This document shows, in pieces, positions 7,731-12,161 of a stretch of DNA of 12,161 bases. The notes below the pieces were generated by a model. That model had not been told where the DNA came from. It saw only the letters and a list, made by a program, of their open reading frames with translations, and searched no databases. Source of the DNA: an uncultured Acinetobacter sp. (GTDB lineage Bacteria > Cyanobacteriota > Vampirovibrionia > Gastranaerophilales > Gastranaerophilaceae); the NCBI GenBank assembly GCA_946623365.1, contig CAMORE010000058.1:1-12161 (forward strand), given 5' to 3'. A program made the translations under genes and the position numbers. Every line of letters begins with the position of its first letter. Positions within the stretch are counted from its first letter, which is position 1.

Positions 7731-7958
7731 TTATTTTAATATTGTCATTAGCTTTTCCGGAGTAACATTTGTATACTCTGTATCGTCTATAATAATTCTC
7801 GGACCTTCCGAGCATTTATTTTCACATAAAGAACCGGTTATTGTGATTTCTGCGTCCAAATTGTTATCTTCTATATATTGTTTTATATATTCTAAATTTG
7901 CCTGATTCCCTTTTGCAAAACAAGCACTTCCCATACATACTTTAATTTCTGTTGTCAT
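7731..7958 (-). CDS. Small thioredoxin-like [2Fe-2S] ferredoxin (NuoE/HydC C-terminal type)
   Basis: This 75-aa protein carries CMGSAC (C8 and C13) and CENKC (C45 and C49), the C-x4-C and C-x3-C pattern of thioredoxin-like [2Fe-2S] ferredoxins. Like its 85-aa counterpart before hydA, it lacks the N-terminal helices of full NuoE. The ATG at 7958 has AAGGAAG at 7969-7975 inside the end of rex. The gap to rex is only 5 bp, so the two are probably co-translated. It sits directly before hydS and may feed electrons to, or take them from, the sensory hydrogenase. The two small proteins differ in sequence beyond the cysteines, so if they arose by duplication it was not recent. No flavoprotein partner is present. 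Function in electron transfer is likely from the family, and the partner is inferred from position. Confidence 0.87.
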   Translation of the reverse strand: MTTEIKVCMGSACFAKGNQANLEYIKQYIEDNNLDAEITITGSLCENKCSEGPRIIIDDTEYTNVTPEKLMTILK

Positions 7959-7963
7959 ATATT

Positions 7964-8611
7964 TTATTCTTCCTTATCGCTATTGGTAAATTGGAGAAAA
8001 CTACCTATAAGATTTTCATTCCAAACTTTTACATCCTTTGGTACATCAAGAATACATGTTGTAAAATTCCAAATATATTTTAACCCTGCACCTGCAAGAT
8101 AATTTGCAGTACCTTGCGCAAACTCTCGAGGAACAGTTAATATTGCCATTTCAACACCTAATCTTGACGCAAGATTTCCGACTCTTGATATGTCAAAAAC
8201 TTCTCTTCCGTTAATCACAGTTCCGATTTTTGTCTTATCCTTGTCAAACATAGCCAGCACATTCAAGCCGTAATCTTTAAAACTATCGTATTTTGCAAGG
8301 GCAGAGCCTAAATTTCCTGCTCCTACAATAAATACATCTTTTGTTTTTTTAAAACCTAAACTTTGTTCTATCGCTTTCTTTAAAGCCTTAACTTCATATC
8401 CGACTCTGCACTTGCCGCCAATATCATTATTACTTACGTTTTCTATATATTTTAAGTCTTTTCTGACCTGTGAATTATCAATCTTAAGTAAATTTGCAAT
8501 TACGGTACTTGAGATATATTTTTCATTTTCTCTCAAATCTTCAAGTATAAAATGATACAAAGTTAATCGATTTATAACTTTTTCCGGAATACCCAAAACT
8601 TTCTCCTTCAT
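7964..8611 (-). CDS. rex: Redox-sensing transcriptional repressor Rex
   Basis: Rex is a dimeric repressor that binds DNA when NAD+ dominates and lets go when NADH rises, thereby derepressing fermentation genes such as adhE and hydrogenases. The 215-aa product from the ATG at 8611 has the usual length. Residues about 1-80 form a winged helix, including the recognition-helix region NSQVRKDL (46-53). A Rossmann domain follows with VGAGNLG (96-102). The end has the conserved NFTT and FLQFT-like segments. An upstream TTG at 8686 stays in frame, but the 25 extra residues derive from an intergenic hairpin repeat and have no family counterpart, so 8611 is preferred. No Shine-Dalgarno is visible, and the hairpin ends 5 nt before the ATG. 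It lies 84 bp after adhE, a likely target, and autoregulation of the operon is plausible. Confidence 0.93.
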   Translation of the reverse strand: MKEKVLGIPEKVINRLTLYHFILEDLRENEKYISSTVIANLLKIDNSQVRKDLKYIENVSNNDIGGKCRVGYEVKALKKAIEQSLGFKKTKDVFIVGAGNLGSALAKYDSFKDYGLNVLAMFDKDKTKIGTVINGREVFDISRVGNLASRLGVEMAILTVPREFAQGTANYLAGAGLKYIWNFTTCILDVPKDVKVWNENLIGSFLQFTNSDKEE

Positions 8612-8616
8612 ATACA

Positions 8617-8688
8617 AATTGAAAATGAAAAATGGAAAATGGAAAATTGTTTTATTAATTTTCAACTTTCCATTTTCAACTTTCAATT
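8617..8688 (-). repeat. Long imperfect hairpin repeat between adhE and rex
   Basis: Two 32-nt arms (8617-8648 and 8657-8688) match at 27 of 32 positions around an 8-nt loop. On the minus-strand transcript three of the five mismatches become G-U pairs, so the RNA stem would be nearly continuous. It starts 7 bp after the adhE stop and ends 5 nt before the rex ATG. The arms themselves are built from repeated units like GAAAATGG. There is no trailing T-run. It may be an intercistronic stability or processing element, a partial attenuator, or an inserted palindromic repeat. Confidence 0.75.
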
Positions 8689-8695
8689 ACATATA

Positions 8696-11338
8696 CTACA
8701 CGATACCTTCATATGCATCCAAGAACAGCTTTTTGATTTCACTCATAAGCGGATATCTCGGGTTTGCTCCTGTACATTGGTCATCAAATGCTCTTTCTAC
8801 CAATACATCAAGATTTGCCATGAATTCTTCTTCCTTAACTCCAAATTCTCTTATTGATTTTGGTAAGTTAATTTCAGTCATCAGGTCGTCTACTGCCTTA
8901 ATCAATAATTCAACTTTTTCGTCGTCATTTTTACCGCCCAAACCTAGTTCATCAGCAACTTGACCGTATTTTGTTTTAGCATTCGGATATTTATATTGCG
9001 GGAATATTGCTTGTTTTGTCGGTTTATCAACAGCGTTGAATTTAATAATTTGACGAATAAGAAGTGCATTTGCAACACCATGCGGAATATTATACATTGC
9101 ACCGAGTTTATGAGCCATTGAGTGGCATAAACCCAAAAACGCATTAGCAAAAGACATACCTGCAATTGTTGCTGCATAATGCATTTTTTCTCTTGCAACA
9201 GGATCATTTGCACCTTCATTATATGAACGAGCAAGATACTTAAATACTAATTTAGTAGCTTCCAGTGCATTTGAATTAGTGAAGTTTGTTGCCATACAAG
9301 AAACATAGGCTTCAAGAGAGTGAACAAGAGCATCAATTCCTGATGCAGCAGTTAATCCCTTCGGCATTCCGTCAACAAAATTCGGGTCTACAATTGCCAT
9401 ATTCGGAGTCAATGCATAGTCTGCGATTGCATATTTATAATGAGTTTTTTCATCAGTAATAATTGCAAACGGAGTAACTTCAGAACCTGTACCTGATGTA
9501 GTCGGAATACAAACCATTGTAGCTTTTGTTCCTAACTCAGGAAGCTGACAAATTCTCTTTCTGATATCCATAAATCTCATTGAAATGTCAGAGAAGTTTG
9601 TATCGGGTTGTTCATATAATAACCATACAATCTTTGCTGCATCCATAGGAGAACCTCCACCCAATGCAATTATTACATCAGGTTCATAAGGTCTTACAAT
9701 CTCCATTGCTTGATGAATTGTTGCAAGTGTCGGATCCGGTTTTACATCAAAGAATACTTGATGATCGATACCGATTTCATCCAATACTTCTGTAATATTA
9801 TCAACAGCACCTGAATTGAATAAGAAACGGTCTGTTACGATAAATGCACGTTTTTTGCCTTTCAGTTCTTTAAGAGCAAGGTCTAAGCAGCCTCTCTTGA
9901 AGTAAACTTTTGGCGGAACTTTGAACCATAACATATTTTCTCTCCTTTCAGCTACAGTTTTATAGTTAAGTAAGTGTTCTACACCAATATTTCCGGAAAC
10001 AGCGTTCCCGCCCCATGAACCGCATCCTAATGACAATGACGGTTCAAGCTTGAAATTGAACAAATCACCAATACCGCCTTGGGATGACGGAGAATTGATT
10101 AATACACGACAAGACGGCATTTTTTCTGCGTAGTAGTTAATTCTGTCTGATTTTCTTTCATCTGTATATAAAGCAGATGAGTGACCGGCACCGCCTTTAA
10201 ATACTAATTCATAAGCCATATCTGCGGCTTGTTCAAAGTTTTTAGCTTTGTACATTGTTAAAATAGGTGACAATTTTTCTCTGCTGAACGGGTCGTTCCA
10301 ATCCAGCTTAGCTCTTTCACAAAGGAGAATTTTTGAATCTTCCGGAATTGAAAAACCTGCAAGTTCTGCTATTTTGTGAGCAGGCTGACCGACTATTGAA
10401 GGATGAGCTGTCCCTCTTGCCGGATCAATAAACGGAAGATCTATCATTTTCTTTTCGTCATCTTTATTTACAAGGTATGCACCTCTGTATAAAAATTCTT
10501 TCTTAACTTCTTCATAAACATCTTCAACTACAATCACCGATTGTTCTGAAGCACAAATCATACCGTTATCAAACGTTTTTGACATAAGAATTGAAGATAC
10601 TGCCATTTTAATATCAGCAGTTTCATCTATAACAGCAGAAACGTTTCCAGGGCCTACTCCTAATGCAGGTTTTCCTGAAGAATATGCTGCTTTAACCATT
10701 CCCGGGCCGCCTGTTGCTAAAATACAGTTAATATTAGGATGGTGTAATAAAGCATCTGACAATTCCATTGAAGGTGTATCAATCCATCCGATAATATCCT
10801 TTGGCGCACCTGCTTCTACAGCAGCATCAAGAACAACCTTTGCAGCTGCAATTGTTGATTTTGTTGCTCTCGGGTGTGGTGAAAATACTATAGCATTTCT
10901 TGTTTTTAAAGCTATTAATGATTTAAATATAGCAGTTGAAGTCGGGTTTGTTGTAGGAATAATACCCGCTAAAATACCAAGAGGTTCTGCAACTATTTTT
11001 ATACCGTTTTCTTTATCTTCACTTATAATTCCGCAAGTTTTTGCATTTTTATGTTTGTTATAAATGTATTCGGATGCAAAGTGGTTTTTGATAATTTTGT
11101 CTTCCAAAACTCCCATGCCTGTGTCTTCTACAGCCATTCTTGCAAGAGGTATACGCATTTTATCTGCAGCGGTTGCAGCTGCTTTAAAAATTCTGTCCAC
11201 ATCTTCTTGAGAGAATGTTGAATACTCTTCCTGAGCTTTTTTTACTCTGTCTAACAGAGCATTAAGTGCTTCTACATTATCAACTAATCCTGTTGATTTT
11301 GAATTTTTCTTTTCTTCTTTTTCCATTAATTTCGGCAT
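8696..11338 (-). CDS. adhE: Bifunctional aldehyde/alcohol dehydrogenase AdhE
   Basis: This 880-aa enzyme converts acetyl-CoA to acetaldehyde and then ethanol, using two NADH, and normally assembles into long cytoplasmic helices (spirosomes). The N-terminal aldehyde dehydrogenase half (about 20-450) has the nucleotide site GVGPGN (227-232) and the catalytic cysteine C262 in GMICASEQ. The linker ends near ENMLWF (467-472). The iron-dependent alcohol dehydrogenase half has GGGSPMDAAK (560-569) and SGTGSEVTPF (615-624). Its metal ligands by alignment are D669, H673, H739 and H753, with catalytic H743. It is closely similar to E. coli AdhE throughout, with a short charged N-terminal extension and without E. 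coli's lysine-rich tail. The ATG at 11338 has AAGGAG at 11347-11352, spaced 8 nt. It is the first gene of the operon, behind a strong promoter with a possible operator, and Rex control is likely. Confidence 0.97.
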   Translation of the reverse strand: MPKLMEKEEKKNSKSTGLVDNVEALNALLDRVKKAQEEYSTFSQEDVDRIFKAAATAADKMRIPLARMAVEDTGMGVLEDKIIKNHFASEYIYNKHKNAKTCGIISEDKENGIKIVAEPLGILAGIIPTTNPTSTAIFKSLIALKTRNAIVFSPHPRATKSTIAAAKVVLDAAVEAGAPKDIIGWIDTPSMELSDALLHHPNINCILATGGPGMVKAAYSSGKPALGVGPGNVSAVIDETADIKMAVSSILMSKTFDNGMICASEQSVIVVEDVYEEVKKEFLYRGAYLVNKDDEKKMIDLPFIDPARGTAHPSIVGQPAHKIAELAGFSIPEDSKILLCERAKLDWNDPFSREKLSPILTMYKAKNFEQAADMAYELVFKGGAGHSSALYTDERKSDRINYYAEKMPSCRVLINSPSSQGGIGDLFNFKLEPSLSLGCGSWGGNAVSGNIGVEHLLNYKTVAERRENMLWFKVPPKVYFKRGCLDLALKELKGKKRAFIVTDRFLFNSGAVDNITEVLDEIGIDHQVFFDVKPDPTLATIHQAMEIVRPYEPDVIIALGGGSPMDAAKIVWLLYEQPDTNFSDISMRFMDIRKRICQLPELGTKATMVCIPTTSGTGSEVTPFAIITDEKTHYKYAIADYALTPNMAIVDPNFVDGMPKGLTAASGIDALVHSLEAYVSCMATNFTNSNALEATKLVFKYLARSYNEGANDPVAREKMHYAATIAGMSFANAFLGLCHSMAHKLGAMYNIPHGVANALLIRQIIKFNAVDKPTKQAIFPQYKYPNAKTKYGQVADELGLGGKNDDEKVELLIKAVDDLMTEINLPKSIREFGVKEEEFMANLDVLVERAFDDQCTGANPRYPLMSEIKKLFLDAYEGIV
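9942..9947 (-). promoter_or_regulatory. Internal Shine-Dalgarno at the AdhE domain boundary
   Basis: A perfect AAGGAG lies 7 nt upstream of an in-frame ATG (9934, residue M469), exactly where the aldehyde dehydrogenase half of AdhE gives way to the alcohol dehydrogenase half. Translation from here would yield a separate 412-aa iron-dependent alcohol dehydrogenase. The bases encode conserved residues (AERRENM), so the match could be a coding coincidence. Confidence 0.35.
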
Positions 11339-11382
11339 TTATGTATCTCCTTACTAAATAGTGACTAAATTCCTTAATTAAA

Positions 11383-11411
11383 ATTGTATAACGTTGAAAA
11401 TTTCATGTCAA
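11383..11411 (-). promoter_or_regulatory. Sigma70-type promoter of the adhE operon
   Basis: On the minus strand a perfect -35 TTGACA (11406-11411) and a -10 TACAAT (11383-11388) are separated by exactly 17 bp. This predicts a start near 11376 and a leader of about 38 nt containing the AAGGAG site of adhE. It is the best promoter match seen in the window and lies upstream of the first gene of the operon. Confidence 0.75.
11394..11411. promoter_or_regulatory. Possible Rex operator in the adhE promoter
   Basis: The plus-strand sequence TTGAAAATTTCATGTCAA has TTG and CAA ends 18 bp apart in the 7-4-7 layout of Rex sites (consensus near TTGTTAA-N4-TTAACAA). The half-sites match the consensus at only 5 of 7 and 4 of 7 positions. 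It covers the -35 box and most of the spacer, where a bound repressor would block polymerase. The downstream rex gene makes this attractive, but the match is weak. Confidence 0.3.
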
Positions 11412-11446
11412 TAATAATAAAGTTTGCAGATATTAAGATTTTATAA

Positions 11447-11470
11447 ATTAATACTATTAATCACGATTAA
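11447..11470. promoter_or_regulatory. Overlapping palindromes upstream of the adhE promoter
   Basis: Two perfect inverted repeats overlap. ATTAAT-ACT-ATTAAT spans 11447-11461, and TTAATC-AC-GATTAA spans 11457-11470. They lie 36 bp upstream of the -35 box, a position suited to an activator or second repressor site. AT-rich DNA yields such palindromes by chance fairly often, so the function is uncertain. The rest of this 249-bp gap shows no gene and no convincing terminator for the upstream dipeptidase. Confidence 0.3.
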
Positions 11471-11589
11471 ACTTTAAATAAGTAAAAGTATCACTATTTA
11501 TTTTCTGTAATTTTCGTTTTTAAATGAATCTTTATATCTGTATATGACAAAGCATGGTTACGAATGCAAACGATGCGCTTTCAGATATT

Positions 11590-12161
11590 TTATTCAACAT
11601 CAAAATTAAAATATGTGTCGGAATAAGGTTCATTCTTAAGAGTAAAATGCCACCACTCGGAATCAATTCCTGTAAAACCTGCATTCAACATTGCATCACG
11701 TAAGATTTTTCTGTTCTTTTTTTGCTCTTTAGAAAGCTTTTTATAATCAGGATGAGAAATTTCGCTGAACAAATCGAAAGTTCCTCCCATATCAACAAAA
11801 GAACCATCCTTCTTGATAATAGTTAAATCTACCGTTGATCCTCTGGAGTGACCCGATTTTTCCATAATATAACAACCTTTTAACAAATCCGATTTCTTCA
11901 GATTCGGATAAAAAGACTTATCTCCGATATCATTTGGATTATTAATCCATTCTACAAAATTATCCACTGATTTTTGCGGTCTATACGTATCCCAAATCAG
12001 AATTCTATACCCTTGCTCTCTCAAACTTTTTGCAGCAATAGATAACGCATTAGCAGCTTCTTTTGTCATATAAGCAATCGGAGCGTTATAACCTCTGATT
12101 CTATTTCCTGTAAAATTGTTTGAAGAATAATAACGAATGTCATAGGCAGCATCTTCTATAA
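11590..12161 (-). CDS. D-alanyl-D-alanine dipeptidase-like zinc peptidase (VanX/DdpX family), 5' end missing
   Basis: The reading frame stays open to the right edge, so at least 189 C-terminal residues are present and the true start is outside. The ATG at 12069 is internal, because the codons before it (with RYYSSNNFTG and NAPIAY) match the family's N-terminal region. Zinc ligands are seen in SGHSRGSTVDL (visible residues 102-112; H104 and D111) and EWWHF (168-172; catalytic E168 and H171). R60 in WDTYRPQ matches the transition-state arginine of VanX. The family splits D-Ala-D-Ala. Outside vancomycin-resistance clusters it usually serves peptidoglycan turnover or D-Ala recovery. No vanH, vanA or two-component genes are visible, so a resistance role is not supported. 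Whether it has a signal peptide cannot be seen. It is probably not part of the hydrogenase operon, given the 249-bp gap and the promoter after it. Confidence 0.9.
   Translation of the reverse strand, partial: IEDAAYDIRYYSSNNFTGNRIRGYNAPIAYMTKEAANALSIAAKSLREQGYRILIWDTYRPQKSVDNFVEWINNPNDIGDKSFYPNLKKSDLLKGCYIMEKSGHSRGSTVDLTIIKKDGSFVDMGGTFDLFSEISHPDYKKLSKEQKKNRKILRDAMLNAGFTGIDSEWWHFTLKNEPYSDTYFNFDVE

Noticed and set aside
2918..7958. Complete electron-bifurcating HydABC hydrogenase
   Set aside because: No HydB/NuoF flavoprotein is encoded, the [2Fe-2S] proteins are short single-domain forms, and the H-cluster motifs are group B and group C, not the bifurcating group A type.
8612..8686. N-terminal extension of Rex from a TTG at 8686
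   Set aside because: The 25 residues are translated from the hairpin repeat, have no counterpart in Rex proteins, and the TTG has no ribosome site.
8619..8963. Plus-strand open frame of 114 codons over the repeat and the adhE end
   Set aside because: It is half hairpin repeat and half antisense of conserved AdhE sequence, so it is a shadow.
11590..12161. Vancomycin resistance cluster
   Set aside because: Only the dipeptidase is present, with no vanH, vanA-type ligase or vanRS visible. Family members also occur in ordinary cell-wall turnover.

Overview
The window is AT-rich (GC roughly one third by eye) and nearly all coding is on the minus strand. Its core is an anaerobic fermentation and hydrogen-metabolism operon. 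The organism is probably a strictly anaerobic, hydrogen-evolving, ethanol-forming fermenter. Clostridia, Gastranaerophilales (Vampirovibrionia) and Elusimicrobiota all fit this gene content. No ribosomal or other marker gene is present, so the lineage stays open.

Layout in the direction of minus-strand transcription (high to low coordinates). A D-Ala-D-Ala dipeptidase-like gene (VanX/DdpX family, peptidase M15D) enters from the right edge and ends at 11590. A 249-bp AT-rich gap follows, with a good sigma70-type promoter (TTGACA, 17 bp, TACAAT). Then comes a co-directional run: adhE (bifunctional aldehyde/alcohol dehydrogenase), rex (NADH/NAD+-sensing repressor), a 75-aa thioredoxin-like [2Fe-2S] protein, hydS (group C sensory-type [FeFe] hydrogenase with a PAS domain), a SpoIIE/PP2C-type phosphatase with an extra C-terminal domain, an 85-aa thioredoxin-like [2Fe-2S] protein, a group B-type [FeFe] hydrogenase (hydA), and a second iron-dependent alcohol dehydrogenase. 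Most internal gaps are 5 to 80 nt. The largest, before the last gene, is 141 nt.

Proposed logic (inference). AdhE, the second alcohol dehydrogenase and HydA are alternative electron sinks, to ethanol or other alcohols and to H2. Rex would read the NADH/NAD+ ratio. HydS would sense H2 or redox state at an H-cluster that lacks the proton-transfer cysteine, and pass the signal through its PAS and helical tail, perhaps to the adjacent phosphatase. The phosphatase target is not in the window.

Between adhE and rex lies a 32-bp imperfect hairpin that ends only 5 nt before the rex start codon. Downstream of the last alcohol dehydrogenase (1436-1581) are two long, nearly perfect inverted repeats. They look like a palindromic intergenic element and may also act as the operon terminator. 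At the left end an unrelated 392-aa coiled-coil protein of unknown function lies convergent to the last 31 codons of a plus-strand gene that enters from the left edge.
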